Part shown: piece by piece, positions 25,342 through 36,197 of the stretch
How the letters are laid out: every line of letters begins with the position of its first letter
How positions within the stretch are numbered: the first letter of the stretch is position 1
Assembly (NCBI GenBank): GCA_023823795.1
Contig: CP085710.1
Location: 2,010,001 to 2,074,000, forward strand
From: Bacillus sp. F19
GTDB taxonomy: Bacteria > Bacillota > Bacilli > Bacillales > Bacillaceae
DNA: 64,000 bases
Direction: 5' to 3'
Position numbers and translations under genes: made by a program
The notes under the pieces: model-generated
What the model saw: only the letters and a program-made list of their open reading frames with translations
What the model was told of the DNA's origin: nothing
Databases searched by the model: none

Positions 25342-25539
25342 ATGTTATATCCATCTATTGATAAACTCATGAACAAACTTGATTCTAAATATACACTTGT
25401 AACAGTGGCGGCAAGACGCGCACGTGAAATGCAGGAAAATCATGATCAGCAAATCGTGAAGCCTGTCTCTTATAAATATGTCGGCAAAGCACTGGAAGAA
25501 ATTAATTCAGGATTGCTGGATTATGAAAAACAAGACTAA
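25342..25539 (+). CDS. rpoZ: RNA polymerase omega subunit
   Basis: Omega helps assemble and stabilise RNA polymerase beta'. The 65-residue protein starts [20 protein letters not shown] and holds the signature [11 protein letters not shown] near residue 21. The ribosome binding site GGAGG lies in the end of gmk. A terminator follows. Confidence 0.95.
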   Translation: MLYPSIDKLMNKLDSKYTLVTVAARRAREMQENHDQQIVKPVSYKYVGKALEEINSGLLDYEKQD

Positions 25540-25554
25540 TTAAATGGCACTTTA

Positions 25555-25592
25555 AAATAACAACCTGAAACAAATTGGGTTGTTATTTTTCA
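25555..25592 (+). terminator. Terminator after rpoZ
   Basis: AATAACAACC pairs with GGGTTGTTATT, followed by TTT. It closes the remA-gmk-rpoZ unit. Confidence 0.8.
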
Positions 25593-25619
25593 TAGTTGAA
25601 GAATTTTATAAAGCTAATA

Positions 25620-25737
25620 GGCTGTGGATGATGAAATTGAGTTATCTCATCCAGATGAGGCGCCTAAAACCCCGTCAGAACGAATCTGCCTGTCGGATCT
25701 GTCCAAGGCGCCTCCGCTTTTGTTCTTCTGCATGATT
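25620..25737 (-). repeat. Dispersed intergenic repeat, copy B
   Basis: The element holds two inverted repeats: TGGATGA with TCATCCA (25625-25653), and GAGGCGCCT (25657-25665) with AGGCGCCTC (25706-25714). On the minus strand, 25689-25660 matches copy A at 18740-18770. The end CTCCGCTTTTGTTCTT resembles a repeat ending common in Bacillaceae. It is non-coding and fills most of the gap before coaBC. Confidence 0.65.
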
Positions 25738-25749
25738 CGCAGCTATAAT
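25720..25749 (+). promoter_or_regulatory. Candidate promoter of the coaBC operon
   Basis: TTGTTC at 25720-25725, an 18-bp spacer and a perfect TATAAT at 25744-25749. The -35 lies at the border of repeat copy B. Confidence 0.6.
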
Positions 25750-25780
25750 AGGTACAATGACTTTGGTGGGGGAATGTGAA

Positions 25781-26983
25781 ATGAAGGGAAAGAAAATTCT
25801 CCTTTGCGTAAGCGGAGGAATTGCCGTCTATAAAGCAGCAGCCTTAACAAGCAAAATCATTCAGGCTGGAGCTGAAATTAAAGTAATCATGACACGCTCA
25901 GCACGTGAATTTGTCAACCCGTTGACCTTTCAGGCTCTGTCAAGAAATGACGTTTATTTTGATACATTTGACGAGAAAAATCCTGCAGTTATTTCACACA
26001 TCGATCTTGCGGATTGGGCAGATCTGGTTGTGGTTGCTCCGGCCACTGCTAATACAATCGGTAAATTAGCAAATGGAATCGCGGACGATATGCTGACAAC
26101 TACTTTGCTTGCGACAACTGCACCGGTCTGGATTGCTCCTGCTATGAATGTTCATATGTATGACAATCCGGCTGTTCAGAAAAACATACTCGCGTTATCC
26201 CAATATGGGTATCAATTTATTGAGCCAAGCGAAGGCTATTTAGCCTGCGGATATGTCGGGAAAGGAAGACTTGAAGAACCTGAGAAAATTGTCTCTTTAA
26301 TAGAAGGATTTTTTGCTGGTAAAGAAATTCAGCCTTTAAAAGGCAGGAAAGTTATGATTACTGCGGGTCCAACCCGTGAAAAGGTAGATCCCGTCCGTTA
26401 TTTTACCAATCATTCTTCAGGGAAAATGGGCTATGCCATTGCAGAAGCGGCAAATCAAATGGGTGCTGAGGTTATATTAATCTCTGGTCCTGTCACGATT
26501 GCTCCTCCTTCAGGAGTGGGGGTCATTAAAGTTGAATCAGCGGAAGACATGCATCAGGAAGTATTGAAACGCTACAGTGAAATGGATATTGTCATTAAAT
26601 CTGCGGCAGTTGCAGATTATCGTCCTCGCAACGTTTCTGATCAAAAAATGAAAAAACAGGACGGACCTTTAACCATAGAAATGGAACGTACAAAAGATAT
26701 TTTAAAGGACCTTGGAGAGCGAAAAGAAAATCAGGTTCTAGTCGGATTCGCTGCTGAAACGGAAAATGTGGAGGACTATGCATTAAGAAAACTCCGGAAA
26801 AAAAATCTGGATATGATTGTGGCTAACAACGTAACGCTCGCTGGAGCTGGTTTTGGGACAGATACAAATATTGTGACAATGTACAAAAAGAGCGGAGAAA
26901 AAATTGAGCTTCCTGTGCTATCTAAGCAAGAAGTAGCAAAGAAAATTTTAGAAGAAGTCAGCCGTTTTAATAAAGGAGTATAA
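25781..26983 (+). CDS. coaBC: Bifunctional phosphopantothenoylcysteine decarboxylase / synthetase
   Basis: CoaBC joins 4'-phosphopantothenate with cysteine and decarboxylates the product to phosphopantetheine, in coenzyme A synthesis. The protein is 400 residues from ATG 25781. The N-terminal flavoprotein half has SHIDLADWADLVVVAPATAN and the PAMNVHMYDNP motif, then the LACGYVGKGRL loop. The synthetase half has ITAGPTREKVDPVR and NHSSGKMG near residue 210. GGTGGGGGAA precedes the chosen ATG. It is first in a long collinear cluster with priA 3 bases downstream. Confidence 0.95.
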   Translation: MKGKKILLCVSGGIAVYKAAALTSKIIQAGAEIKVIMTRSAREFVNPLTFQALSRNDVYFDTFDEKNPAVISHIDLADWADLVVVAPATANTIGKLANGIADDMLTTTLLATTAPVWIAPAMNVHMYDNPAVQKNILALSQYGYQFIEPSEGYLACGYVGKGRLEEPEKIVSLIEGFFAGKEIQPLKGRKVMITAGPTREKVDPVRYFTNHSSGKMGYAIAEAANQMGAEVILISGPVTIAPPSGVGVIKVESAEDMHQEVLKRYSEMDIVIKSAAVADYRPRNVSDQKMKKQDGPLTIEMERTKDILKDLGERKENQVLVGFAAETENVEDYALRKLRKKNLDMIVANNVTLAGAGFGTDTNIVTMYKKSGEKIELPVLSKQEVAKKILEEVSRFNKGV

Positions 26984-26986
26984 ATC

Positions 26987-29404
26987 ATGAGGTTTGCCAG
27001 CGTAATCGTTGATGTGAAAGCGATGCAGACAGACAGAGCATTTGATTATCGGATTCCTGATAAATGGACAGGTTTTATTAAACCCGGAATGCGTGTAATC
27101 GTGCCATTTGGCCCCCGCAAAGTTCAGGGGTTTGTGATTGGCCTTAAAAATGAAAGTGAATTTGAACGGGTAAAGCCAATCGCTGAAGTGATGGATATCA
27201 CGCCTGCATTAACAAAGGAACTGCTGGGTATCGGCCATTGGCTTACTCAAACAACGTTATGCTTCAAGATTTCAGCTTTCCAGGCCATGCTGCCGGCTGC
27301 GATGAAAGCGAAATATGAGAAGGAAATTGTCCTTGTTTCTGAGGAATACAGACCAAACCTTCATCCAAAAGTCCTTCCATGGTTTCAAAGCAGAAAAAGC
27401 ATTTATTGGAAAGACATCGAAAAAAGCGACTCTGTAAAAGAATTTCAAATGGAAATCGAACGGGGAGTCCTTGAAGTTATTTATCAAGTAAAACAAAAGA
27501 ATAAAAAAAAGACTCAAAAGTACATCACTTCAAATACTGATCTAGACGAACTAAAAAAAGAATCAGATTTATGTTCTGCGCAAGCAGCAAAACAAAAGCT
27601 CATTCTTGATTACTTTATTCAAAACAGCGGTATATCTGTGCCGCTTCAGGAACTCCTTTTGCAATTGAACATAACAGACTCTCCTGTGAAAACGCTCATT
27701 AAGAAGAAATTGCTAAGGGAAGAGAATATAGAGGTTTATCGTGACCCTTATGAGGACCGCACCTTCAAAAAGACAGAATCGCTTGCACTGACAGCTGAGC
27801 AGCAGACTGCGATTACTCCAATCCTGACCTCGGTTGAACAAAACCGGCATGATGTGTTTTTAATGTATGGCGTAACAGGAAGCGGGAAAACAGAGGTTTA
27901 TCTGCAGTCTATCGAGGCGGTCCTGAGGCAGGGGAAAGAAGCGATCGTTCTCGTTCCTGAGATTTCGCTTACTCCGCAAATGGTCAATCGATTTAAAGGA
28001 AGATTCGGTTCGCTTGTGGCCGTGCTGCACAGCGGTCTTTCAGTCGGAGAAAAGTACGATGAATGGAGAAAGATTCATCGCGGTGAGGTAAAACTTGTCG
28101 TTGGAGCAAGATCTGCGGTGTTCGCTCCTTTTACTAATCTTGGTATGATTATTATTGATGAGGAACACGAAGGAAGTTATAAGCAAGAAGAGAATCCACG
28201 CTACCATGCGCGGGATGTCGCCATTTACCGTGCAAAATTTCATGAATGTCCTGTTGTTTTGGGGAGTGCAACTCCCTCACTAGAATCCTTTGCAAGAGCA
28301 GGAAAAGAAGTTTATCAGCTGCTTGCCTTAAAAGAACGTGTCAACAATCGTCCGCTGCCCCAAGTTGAAGTGATTGATATGAGGGATGAATTAAGAAGCG
28401 GGAACAGAACCATGTTTTCATCTTCTTTGCTTGAGAAGCTTCAGGACCGTATGGCAAAAGGGGAGCAATCCGTCTTATTTTTAAATAAACGGGGCTATTC
28501 TTCTTTTGTCATGTGCAGAGACTGCGGTTGTGTGACCGGCTGTCCGCATTGTGATATTTCATTAACCTATCATAAACATGGATCTCAATTAAAATGCCAT
28601 TATTGCGGGCATGAGGAGCCGATGCCAAAGGTATGCCCTGAATGCAGCAGCGAACATATCCGTTTCTTTGGAACGGGAACCCAGCGGGTTGAAGAAGAGC
28701 TTGCAAAAGTACTGCCGGAAGCAAGAATCATCCGTATGGATGTAGATACGACCGGACGGAAGGGCTCTCATGAAAAGTTACTGACACAGTTTGGCAATAA
28801 AGAGGCAGATATCCTTTTAGGAACGCAAATGATTGCTAAGGGGCTGGATTTTCCCGATGTAACCCTTGTAGGAGTTTTAACTGCAGATACGATGCTGCAT
28901 TTGCCTGATTTCCGCTCAGCTGAAAAAACCTTTCAGCTTCTGACACAAGTAAGCGGCAGAGCAGGCAGGCACAAATTACCGGGTGAAGTTGTCATTCAGT
29001 CCTATTCACCTGAGCATTACAGCATTCAGCTTGCAAGCCATCATGATTATGATTCTTTTTATAATCAGGAAATGCTTACAAGAAAGCAGCATGCCTATCC
29101 TCCTTTTTACTATCTTGCATTAGTAACTGTTTCTCATCCCGATCTCCTGAAGGCTGTTTCCGTAACTGAGAAAATTGCGAAGCATCTGAATCAAAGACTT
29201 TCAGATACCGTCCAGATTCTTGGACCTGTAGCTTCACCTATTCCAAGGATAAACGATAGATATCGGTATCAATGCATGATAAAATACAAGCGGGAAGAAA
29301 ATCTGCACGCATCGCTTAAAATGATTATCGAACGTTATCAGCAGGATATGAATAAAAATCAATTATCCATCAGTATTGATTTAAATCCAAATACACTCAT
29401 GTAG
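26987..29404 (+). CDS. priA: Primosomal protein N' (replication restart helicase PriA)
   Basis: PriA recognises forked DNA and restarts stalled replication. The 805-residue protein has an N-terminal DNA-binding region, helicase Walker A GVTGSGKTEVY near residue 294 and DEEH box DEEHEGSYK near residue 390. A zinc-binding insertion of paired cysteines (CRDCG, CPHC, CHYCG, CPEC) lies near residues 509-550, and motif VI is SGRAGR. AAAGGAG lies 8 bases before ATG 26987. A 10-bp hairpin without a T-run follows the stop codon. Confidence 0.96.
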   Translation: MRFASVIVDVKAMQTDRAFDYRIPDKWTGFIKPGMRVIVPFGPRKVQGFVIGLKNESEFERVKPIAEVMDITPALTKELLGIGHWLTQTTLCFKISAFQAMLPAAMKAKYEKEIVLVSEEYRPNLHPKVLPWFQSRKSIYWKDIEKSDSVKEFQMEIERGVLEVIYQVKQKNKKKTQKYITSNTDLDELKKESDLCSAQAAKQKLILDYFIQNSGISVPLQELLLQLNITDSPVKTLIKKKLLREENIEVYRDPYEDRTFKKTESLALTAEQQTAITPILTSVEQNRHDVFLMYGVTGSGKTEVYLQSIEAVLRQGKEAIVLVPEISLTPQMVNRFKGRFGSLVAVLHSGLSVGEKYDEWRKIHRGEVKLVVGARSAVFAPFTNLGMIIIDEEHEGSYKQEENPRYHARDVAIYRAKFHECPVVLGSATPSLESFARAGKEVYQLLALKERVNNRPLPQVEVIDMRDELRSGNRTMFSSSLLEKLQDRMAKGEQSVLFLNKRGYSSFVMCRDCGCVTGCPHCDISLTYHKHGSQLKCHYCGHEEPMPKVCPECSSEHIRFFGTGTQRVEEELAKVLPEARIIRMDVDTTGRKGSHEKLLTQFGNKEADILLGTQMIAKGLDFPDVTLVGVLTADTMLHLPDFRSAEKTFQLLTQVSGRAGRHKLPGEVVIQSYSPEHYSIQLASHHDYDSFYNQEMLTRKQHAYPPFYYLALVTVSHPDLLKAVSVTEKIAKHLNQRLSDTVQILGPVASPIPRINDRYRYQCMIKYKREENLHASLKMIIERYQQDMNKNQLSISIDLNPNTLM

Positions 29405-29564
29405 GGTTTAGATGCTTCATATGCGTCTAAACTAATGAATAGAAAAGGGAAGCGCCTGCATAGCTCAAGCATGACGAGTTTCTTGCCTAGTAGCTGGCCG
29501 ATTTCGCTTGCCGTCAATGCAAAAAAATTATATTTAAATAAAGACAAACCTGGAGGATGTTTCA

Positions 29565-30047
29565 TTGGCTATTAAACCAATTGTATTGCACCCGGCAGAA
29601 GTGCTCGAGCAAGTTTGCGAACCTGTCACCGTCTTTGACAGAAAGCTGTCAAAGTTATTAAAAGACATGTATGATACAATGATTGAACTTGACGGAGTGG
29701 GCCTTGCAGCTCCTCAAGTGGGAATTCCCATTCAAGCTGCTGTTGTTGATATAGATGACCAACATGGAACAATCGAACTGATTAATCCCGTTATTATAGA
29801 AAAGCGCGGTTCTCAGACAGGACCAGAAGGCTGCTTAAGCTTCCCGGGATTATATGGAGAAGTAGAGCGCAGCGATTTTGTTAAAGTCAGAGCTCAAAAC
29901 CGAAAAGGCAAACCATTTGTCATAGAAGCAAATGGTTTTTTAGCTAGAGCGATCCAGCATGAAATCGATCACCTGCATGGAATCCTGTTTACTGCCAAGG
30001 TGAAAAAATATCTTAAAGAAGAAGAGTTAGAAGAATTGGAAGGATGA
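29565..30047 (+). CDS. def: Peptide deformylase
   Basis: Def removes the N-formyl group from nascent proteins. The 160-residue type I enzyme has the three metal-site motifs [10 protein letters not shown] (near 44), EGCLSFPG (near 88, Cys ligand) and HEIDH (near 132, two His ligands). The start is TTG 29565, supported by GGAGG at 29552-29556 with 8-base spacing and by the family N-terminus. The 160 bases before it hold only the hairpin after priA and no recognisable gene. Confidence 0.95.
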   Translation: MAIKPIVLHPAEVLEQVCEPVTVFDRKLSKLLKDMYDTMIELDGVGLAAPQVGIPIQAAVVDIDDQHGTIELINPVIIEKRGSQTGPEGCLSFPGLYGEVERSDFVKVRAQNRKGKPFVIEANGFLARAIQHEIDHLHGILFTAKVKKYLKEEELEELEG

Positions 30048-30052
30048 TTGGC

Positions 30053-31009
30053 ATGACAAGAATTGTTTTTATGGGAACGCCTGATTTTTCTGTTCCTGTT
30101 TTAAAAAGACTGGTGGCAGAAGACTATGAAGTTGTTGGGGTTGTAACTCAGCCTGACCGTCCTAAAGGCCGCAAAAAAACGTTAACACCTCCTCCTGTAA
30201 AAGTAGAAGCGGAAAAGCAGAATATTCCTGTGCTTCAGCCGGAAAAAATAAGAGATAAAAAAGAGCTTGAGCAGGTGCTTGCTCTTAAACCGGACCTGGT
30301 CGTAACCGCTGCATTCGGTCAAATTCTGCCGAATGAATTATTAGAAGCGCCGCAGTTCGGCTGCATAAATGTTCATGCATCATTGCTTCCTGAGCTAAGA
30401 GGCGGAGCGCCTATTCATTATTCCATCCTTCAGGGCAAAAAGAAAACGGGCATCACGATCATGTACATGGTTGAAAAACTTGATGCCGGTGATATCCTGA
30501 CTCAGGCAGAGGTGACAATTGAAGAGCGTGATCATGTAGGCACTCTTCATGATAAATTGAGTGCTGCCGGAGCTGATCTTTTGGCAGAAACGATGCCTGC
30601 ACTGCTTGAAGGAAAACTGACTCCCCGCAAGCAGGATAATGAAAAAGCAACATTCGCATCAAATATTAAGCGAGAACAAGAGAAAATTGACTGGACGAAA
30701 AGCGGCCAGGAAATCTATGATCACATCCGCGGTCTCCATCCATGGCCGGTTGCCTATACCCACCTGAATGGCCAGGCAGTAAAGATCTGGTGGGGTGAAA
30801 AAATCCCAAATAAAAATACAGCAGCACCCGGTACAGTAATTGGAATCGATTCTGATGGTATTGTTGTGGCAACTGGAGACAGCACGGCAATCAAAATTAC
30901 AGAGCTGCAGCCATCAGGGAAGAAAAAGATGAGCGGAGAAGATTTTTTGAGAGGCACGCAAATGCAAGCAGGAATAAAGTTGGGAGAGCAAAATGAAGAA
31001 AACAAATAA
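30053..31009 (+). CDS. fmt: Methionyl-tRNA formyltransferase
   Basis: Fmt formylates initiator Met-tRNA with 10-formyltetrahydrofolate, the counterpart of Def. The 318-residue protein starts [17 protein letters not shown] and has the catalytic-domain motif [14 protein letters not shown] near residue 108. ATG 30053 is 9 bases after GGAAGG; an in-frame ATG at 30044 overlaps the def stop but has no room for a ribosome binding site. It overlaps rsmB by 17 bases. Confidence 0.95.
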   Translation: MTRIVFMGTPDFSVPVLKRLVAEDYEVVGVVTQPDRPKGRKKTLTPPPVKVEAEKQNIPVLQPEKIRDKKELEQVLALKPDLVVTAAFGQILPNELLEAPQFGCINVHASLLPELRGGAPIHYSILQGKKKTGITIMYMVEKLDAGDILTQAEVTIEERDHVGTLHDKLSAAGADLLAETMPALLEGKLTPRKQDNEKATFASNIKREQEKIDWTKSGQEIYDHIRGLHPWPVAYTHLNGQAVKIWWGEKIPNKNTAAPGTVIGIDSDGIVVATGDSTAIKITELQPSGKKKMSGEDFLRGTQMQAGIKLGEQNEENK

Positions 31010-32339
31010 TGTCCGTGAGGTTGCTTTAGAAACACTGCTGACAATTGAAAAAAATCAGGCGTACAGTCATCTTCTTTTAAATTCCATGATAAAGAAGAAC
31101 CATGTGAAGGAAATCGACATTCCGCTGCTGACTGAAATGGTGTATGGAACCCTGCAGCGCAAGGATACGATTGATTTTTACCTGGCGCCGTTTATGAAAA
31201 ATGCCAAAAAAACTGAACAGTGGGTAATGAACCTGCTTCGCCTTTCTGTCTATCAAATGGTTTATTTGGACCGTGTGCCGGAGAGGGCCGTATTATTTGA
31301 AGCGGTGGAGATTGCCAAATCCCGGGGACATAAAGGAATTGCCTCTTTTGTAAATGGCATTTTAAGGTCGCTTCAGCGTGAAGGTGTTCCAGCCTTTGAT
31401 TCTATAAAAGATGAAGCGGAACGGATTGCTGTGGAAACAAGCCATCCTGTCTGGCTTGTTCGGCGCTGGATCGCCCAGCTTGGAGCCGGCGAGACAAGAA
31501 AAATGTGCGAGGCAAACTTAACACCGCCAAGCGTGACCGCACGTGTGAATCAAATGAAGCAATCACCTGAGGAACTGATGGAAAGGCTTGCTGAAAAAGG
31601 GATTCAAACCGAAAAAGGCGACCTTACAGATGAAGCAATTAAAAGCCTGAAGGGAAATCTTGCTAAAACAGAAGAATTTAAAAAGGGCTTCTTCACAATC
31701 CAGGATGAAAGCTCTATGCTCGTGGCAAGAACGCTTGGGTTGCAAAAAGGCGACAATGTGCTGGACGCTTGCGCTGCACCTGGAGGCAAATCAACTCATA
31801 TTGCTGAGATTTTGGAGAACACTGGCTACGTCCATTCGCTTGATCTGCATGAGCACAAAGTGAAATTGATTAAAGAACAGGCAGACCGTCTTCAGCTCAC
31901 CAATATCGAGACAGAAGCGCTGGACAGCAGAAATGCCCATACCCGCTTTGAAAACGGCCAGTTTGATAAAATCTTAGTGGACGCACCTTGTTCTGGGTTT
32001 GGTGTTATCCGCCGAAAACCGGACATTAAATATTCAAAAACGGAAGAGGATGTTAAGCGTCTGTCAGAAATTCAGCTGGCAATTCTTTCATCAGTCGCAC
32101 CTTTATTGAAAAAAGATGGTACACTAATCTATAGCACATGTACAATTGATCATGAAGAAAATGGACAAGTCGTACAAGCATTTTTAGAAAAACACATGGA
32201 TTACGAACTCGATCATTCATTAACAGACCGTTTGCCGAAGCCTGCAAAACAATTTGCTGCTGATGGACAGCTTCAAATATTGCCGCACTATTTTGGCACG
32301 GACGGATTTTATATAGCAAGCTTAAGAAAGAAGGTGTAA
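30993..32339 (+). CDS. rsmB: 16S rRNA m5C967 methyltransferase RsmB
   Basis: RsmB methylates C967 of 16S rRNA with SAM. The 448-residue protein has an N-terminal NusB-like RNA-binding domain (about 1-150). Its methyltransferase domain contains [12 protein letters not shown] near residue 258, catalytic motif VDAPCSGFG near residue 330 and YSTCTI near residue 380. The start lies inside fmt after GGGAG. Confidence 0.95.
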   Translation: MKKTNNVREVALETLLTIEKNQAYSHLLLNSMIKKNHVKEIDIPLLTEMVYGTLQRKDTIDFYLAPFMKNAKKTEQWVMNLLRLSVYQMVYLDRVPERAVLFEAVEIAKSRGHKGIASFVNGILRSLQREGVPAFDSIKDEAERIAVETSHPVWLVRRWIAQLGAGETRKMCEANLTPPSVTARVNQMKQSPEELMERLAEKGIQTEKGDLTDEAIKSLKGNLAKTEEFKKGFFTIQDESSMLVARTLGLQKGDNVLDACAAPGGKSTHIAEILENTGYVHSLDLHEHKVKLIKEQADRLQLTNIETEALDSRNAHTRFENGQFDKILVDAPCSGFGVIRRKPDIKYSKTEEDVKRLSEIQLAILSSVAPLLKKDGTLIYSTCTIDHEENGQVVQAFLEKHMDYELDHSLTDRLPKPAKQFAADGQLQILPHYFGTDGFYIASLRKKV

Positions 32340-32341
32340 AA

Positions 32342-33433
32342 ATGGAAGAAGTAAAACGAACTAAAAAAACAGTCATCAAAGATCAAGTAAAACCTTCCAT
32401 TTATTCTCTTGAACTCGGAGAATTGCAAAACTGGTTAACAGAGAAAGGCGAAAAGCCGTTCAGAGCTGCACAAATTTTTGACTGGCTTTATATAAAAAGG
32501 GCAGCCTCTTTTGAAGAAATGTCAAATCTATCCAAAGCGCTAAGAAGCAAGCTTGATGAACATTTCGTATTAACCACACTTAAGACTATTATTCAGCAAA
32601 CTTCAAATGACGGCACAATGAAGTTTTTATTTGAACTGCATGATGGTTATTCAATAGAAACAGTTCTGATGCGCCATGAATATGGAAATTCCGTTTGTGT
32701 CACAACACAAGTCGGCTGCCGGATTGGCTGTACGTTCTGTGCATCTACACTTGGCGGATTAAAACGCAACTTAGAAGCAGGAGAAATCGTTGCTCAGGTC
32801 GTAAAAGTACAGAAGGCACTTGATGAGCTGGGAGAACGTGTGAGTCATGTGGTCATTATGGGAATAGGCGAACCATTTGACAATTATGATGAAATGATGG
32901 GATTCCTTAAAATCATTAATCATGATGATGGATTAAATATTGGAGCCCGCCATATTACTGTTTCAACGAGCGGGATCATTCCAAAAATCTATAAATTTGC
33001 AGATGAACACCTGCAAATTAACTTTGCCGTTTCTCTGCATGCACCAAACACAGAGCTGAGAAGCCGTTTAATGCCAATCAACAAGGCGTATAAGCTTCCT
33101 GAGCTTATGGAAGCCATTGAGTATTATGTGAATAAAACAGGCCGCCGTGTGAGCTTTGAATATGGTTTATTTGGCGGAGTAAATGATCAGGTAGAGCACG
33201 CTGAAGAGCTCGCGAAGCTTATTAAGCATCTCAAATGTCATGTGAACTTAATTCCGGTCAACTATGTGCCTGAACGAGACTATGTCAGAACTCCAAGAGA
33301 ACAGATTGATCTGTTTGAAAAGACATTGAAAAAACGCGGCATAAATGTAACGACCAGACGAGAGCAGGGACACGACATTGATGCAGCATGCGGTCAGCTT
33401 AGAGCGAAGGAGCGCAAAGAAGAGACGAGGTGA
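32342..33433 (+). CDS. rlmN: Dual-specificity RNA methyltransferase RlmN
   Basis: RlmN is a radical-SAM enzyme that makes m2A2503 in 23S rRNA and m2A37 in some tRNAs. The 363-residue protein has the CxxxCxxC cluster motif in [15 protein letters not shown] near residue 125, the GEPFDN motif, and the C-terminal catalytic cysteine in [11 protein letters not shown] near residue 345. It starts 2 bases after rsmB and ends 4 bases before prpC. Confidence 0.95.
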   Translation: MEEVKRTKKTVIKDQVKPSIYSLELGELQNWLTEKGEKPFRAAQIFDWLYIKRAASFEEMSNLSKALRSKLDEHFVLTTLKTIIQQTSNDGTMKFLFELHDGYSIETVLMRHEYGNSVCVTTQVGCRIGCTFCASTLGGLKRNLEAGEIVAQVVKVQKALDELGERVSHVVIMGIGEPFDNYDEMMGFLKIINHDDGLNIGARHITVSTSGIIPKIYKFADEHLQINFAVSLHAPNTELRSRLMPINKAYKLPELMEAIEYYVNKTGRRVSFEYGLFGGVNDQVEHAEELAKLIKHLKCHVNLIPVNYVPERDYVRTPREQIDLFEKTLKKRGINVTTRREQGHDIDAACGQLRAKERKEETR

Positions 33434-33437
33434 CTTC

Positions 33438-34199
33438 ATGGAAACCGTTATTGTAACAGACAGGGGAAAAGTAAGGCAGCATAATGAAGACAGTGTTGGC
33501 GTCTTTAAAAATGAAGACGGAGATGTGCTGGCAGTTGTTGCAGATGGTATGGGAGGTCACTTAGCAGGGGATGTTGCAAGTCAAATGACGATTGCAATAC
33601 TGAAAGAAATGTGGGAATCAGCTTCCCGCATTTCTTCTCCTGACCTTGCTGTTAATTGGCTTAAAGAGCATATCGAAAAAGTTAACTCTATTTTACTGGA
33701 ACATGCATTGACGCATCCCGATTGCAAAGGCATGGGTACAACGGTTGTTGCAGCTGTATGTACCGGAAGCTTTGCTACAATCGGCCATATCGGCGACAGC
33801 CGGGGATATTTATGCAATACTGACGGTTTTAAACAAATTACAGAGGATCATTCCCTTGTAAATGAACTCGTGCGTTCAGGACAGATTTCAAAGGAAGATG
33901 CAGAACATCATCCGCGAAAAAATGTTCTTGTCAGGGCTTTAGGTACTGAAGAACACGTTGAACTTGATCTAACATCCATTTGTCTGGAGGAATCAGATAT
34001 CCTGCTTTTATGTTCAGATGGACTATCCAACAAAGTTGGCGAGAGTGAAATGAAGCAGACATTAACTTCGCTCGGGTCACTTAACGAGATTGCATTGTCT
34101 TTGGTCAATCAGGCAAATGATAATGGGGGAGAGGATAATATTTCACTCGTCATCGTCAAACAGCCGTCTGAAATCAAAGAGGGTGATCAGACGTGTTAA
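33438..34199 (+). CDS. prpC: PP2C-type Ser/Thr protein phosphatase PrpC
   Basis: PrpC dephosphorylates proteins phosphorylated by PrkC, including PrkC itself. The 253-residue protein shows the PP2C metal motifs RQHNEDS near residue 14, ADGMGGHLAGD near residue 36, GHIGDSRGY near residue 118 and GGEDNIS near the end. ATG 33438 follows GAGGTGAC; upstream in-frame starts lie in rlmN. It overlaps prkC by 7 bases, the standard phosphatase-kinase pairing. Confidence 0.95.
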   Translation: METVIVTDRGKVRQHNEDSVGVFKNEDGDVLAVVADGMGGHLAGDVASQMTIAILKEMWESASRISSPDLAVNWLKEHIEKVNSILLEHALTHPDCKGMGTTVVAAVCTGSFATIGHIGDSRGYLCNTDGFKQITEDHSLVNELVRSGQISKEDAEHHPRKNVLVRALGTEEHVELDLTSICLEESDILLLCSDGLSNKVGESEMKQTLTSLGSLNEIALSLVNQANDNGGEDNISLVIVKQPSEIKEGDQTC

Positions 34200-36169
34200 T
34201 TGGCAAGCGATTAAGCGGCAGGTATAAAATTCTTCGGGTTATTGGCGGCGGAGGAATGGCGAACGTATATTTGGCGCGGGATATGATTTTAGATCGCGAT
34301 GTTGCAATGAAAGTCCTAAGATTTGATTTTTCAAATGACGATGAGTTTATTAAGCGATTCAGACGTGAGGCACAATCAGCAACAAGCCTTGCACATCCGA
34401 ATATTGTCAGTATATTTGATGTTGGGGAAGAAGACGGCATCTACTATATCGTCATGGAATACGTTGAAGGAAATACGTTAAAACAATACATACAGCAATA
34501 TGCACCGCTGCATCCCAGAGAAGCCTTAAATATAATGGAGCAGATAGTATCTGCAATCGCACACGCCCATGAAAATCATATCGTTCATCGTGATATAAAG
34601 CCGCATAACATTTTGATCGATCCGCATGGAAATGTGAAGGTAACCGATTTTGGCATCGCAATGGCATTAAGCTCCACAACGATTACCCAGACAAACTCTG
34701 TGCTCGGTTCTGTACATTATTTATCGCCTGAGCAGGCCCGCGGAGGAATGGCGAATAAAAAATCAGATATTTATTCCCTGGGGATTGTTCTTTTTGAACT
34801 GCTGACCGGCAGACTGCCTTTTGACGGAGAATCTGCTATTTCAATTGCGCTGAAACATCTGCAGTCTGAAACACCTTCAGCTAAACGGTGGAATGCTACG
34901 ATTCCGCAGAGTGTTGAGAACATTATTTTAAAAGCAATGGCAAAGGATACCTTTCACAGATATGAATCTGCTGAAGAAATGGAAGAAGATATTTCAACTG
35001 CGCTTAAACCAGAGCGTCTGAATGAAGAGAAATTCGTTATTCCGGAAGATAATGAAGCAACAAAAGCGATTCCGATCATCACGGATTCAAATATGTATGA
35101 AAAAACCGATGACACCCTTGTCCGCCCTCATGAGAATAGTGGTACAGAAGCATCAAAGAAGCCCTTAAAAGAAGAAAATAAAAAAGGCAAAAAAGAGAAA
35201 AAGAAAAAAGGCAAGGCTGGCAGGATCATACTGACAATCTTTCTTCTGCTTTTGGTCTCAAGTGTTGCCGCGGTAACGCTTCTTCCTACACTTCTTATGC
35301 CAAAGGATGTTGAGGTACCGGATTTAACGGGAATGAAGTATGAAAAAGCGGTTGAACAGCTGTTTGCTGATGGGTTTGTTGTGGATGATCCAATTCATAT
35401 AGAAGATGAAGAAATTCAGGAAGGCTTTGTTGTTAAAACAAAACCGGAAGCCGGCAAAACTGTAAAAGAAGGAGACACAATCATCATATATGAAAGCTCA
35501 GGGAAAGAGAAGGTGGAGCTAGATGATTATGTTAACCGTGATATTAACCGTGTCCGGGATCTTCTTGTAAGAAAAGGGTTTACAAACATTAAAGTGGAAG
35601 AAGAATTTAATGAAACAGCTGCTGGAACGATTTTAGAACAGGATCCTGAACCTGGAGTGGAGGTTATCCCAGGAGAAGATGAACTGGTCTTAACGGTTAG
35701 CAAGGGACCTGAGGAGTTTGAGCTTCAGGATTTAACAGGTTATTCAGAAGAAGCTTTAAATGCTTATATTGAAGAAAATGATCTTGAATTGGTCAGGAAA
35801 GATGTTTATTCAGACACGGTCAGCAAAGGAGAAGTCATCTCTCAATCTCCTGCACCATCTGAAAAAGTACTCCCAGGAGATACGCTTGAAGCGAAAATAT
35901 CGCTTGGTCCGGAACCAATGCCAATTCAAAAAGTAAAGAAAACGATTGAAATTCCTTATCCGCCAGAGCTTGCAGGACAGCCAGCCGAGGTCAGTATTAA
36001 CATAGATGATGCAGAGCATTCTATTTCAGATGTATACGATAAGTTTACTACCACTGAAACGACTTCGCGTGAAATAGAATTTTCGATTGCTCCTGATGAG
36101 AAGGCTTTTTATCAGGTTATCATCGAAAATAGGGTAGTGAAATCCGAAATTATTCCATACCCTGAGTAA
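34193..36169 (+). CDS. prkC: Membrane Ser/Thr protein kinase PrkC with PASTA domains
   Basis: PrkC senses muropeptides or cell-wall state through external PASTA repeats and phosphorylates cytosolic targets; in Bacillus it can trigger spore germination. The 658-residue protein has a kinase domain (about 10-270) with GGGGMANVY, HRDIKPHN and DFGIA. A basic Lys-rich linker follows, then one membrane helix (about 345-367) and three PASTA repeats to about 575. The start is GTG 34193 after GAGGGTGATC, giving the family N-terminus MLIGKRLSGRYKIL. Confidence 0.96.
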   Translation: MLIGKRLSGRYKILRVIGGGGMANVYLARDMILDRDVAMKVLRFDFSNDDEFIKRFRREAQSATSLAHPNIVSIFDVGEEDGIYYIVMEYVEGNTLKQYIQQYAPLHPREALNIMEQIVSAIAHAHENHIVHRDIKPHNILIDPHGNVKVTDFGIAMALSSTTITQTNSVLGSVHYLSPEQARGGMANKKSDIYSLGIVLFELLTGRLPFDGESAISIALKHLQSETPSAKRWNATIPQSVENIILKAMAKDTFHRYESAEEMEEDISTALKPERLNEEKFVIPEDNEATKAIPIITDSNMYEKTDDTLVRPHENSGTEASKKPLKEENKKGKKEKKKKGKAGRIILTIFLLLLVSSVAAVTLLPTLLMPKDVEVPDLTGMKYEKAVEQLFADGFVVDDPIHIEDEEIQEGFVVKTKPEAGKTVKEGDTIIIYESSGKEKVELDDYVNRDINRVRDLLVRKGFTNIKVEEEFNETAAGTILEQDPEPGVEVIPGEDELVLTVSKGPEEFELQDLTGYSEEALNAYIEENDLELVRKDVYSDTVSKGEVISQSPAPSEKVLPGDTLEAKISLGPEPMPIQKVKKTIEIPYPPELAGQPAEVSINIDDAEHSISDVYDKFTTTETTSREIEFSIAPDEKAFYQVIIENRVVKSEIIPYPE

Positions 36170-36197
36170 TTGTCTGCAGCAATCAAGGAGGAAATGT

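Noticed and set aside
29405-29564. A 10-bp hairpin after priA as a terminator
   Set aside because: The stem is clear, but no T-run follows. The rest of the gap shows no gene or known element.
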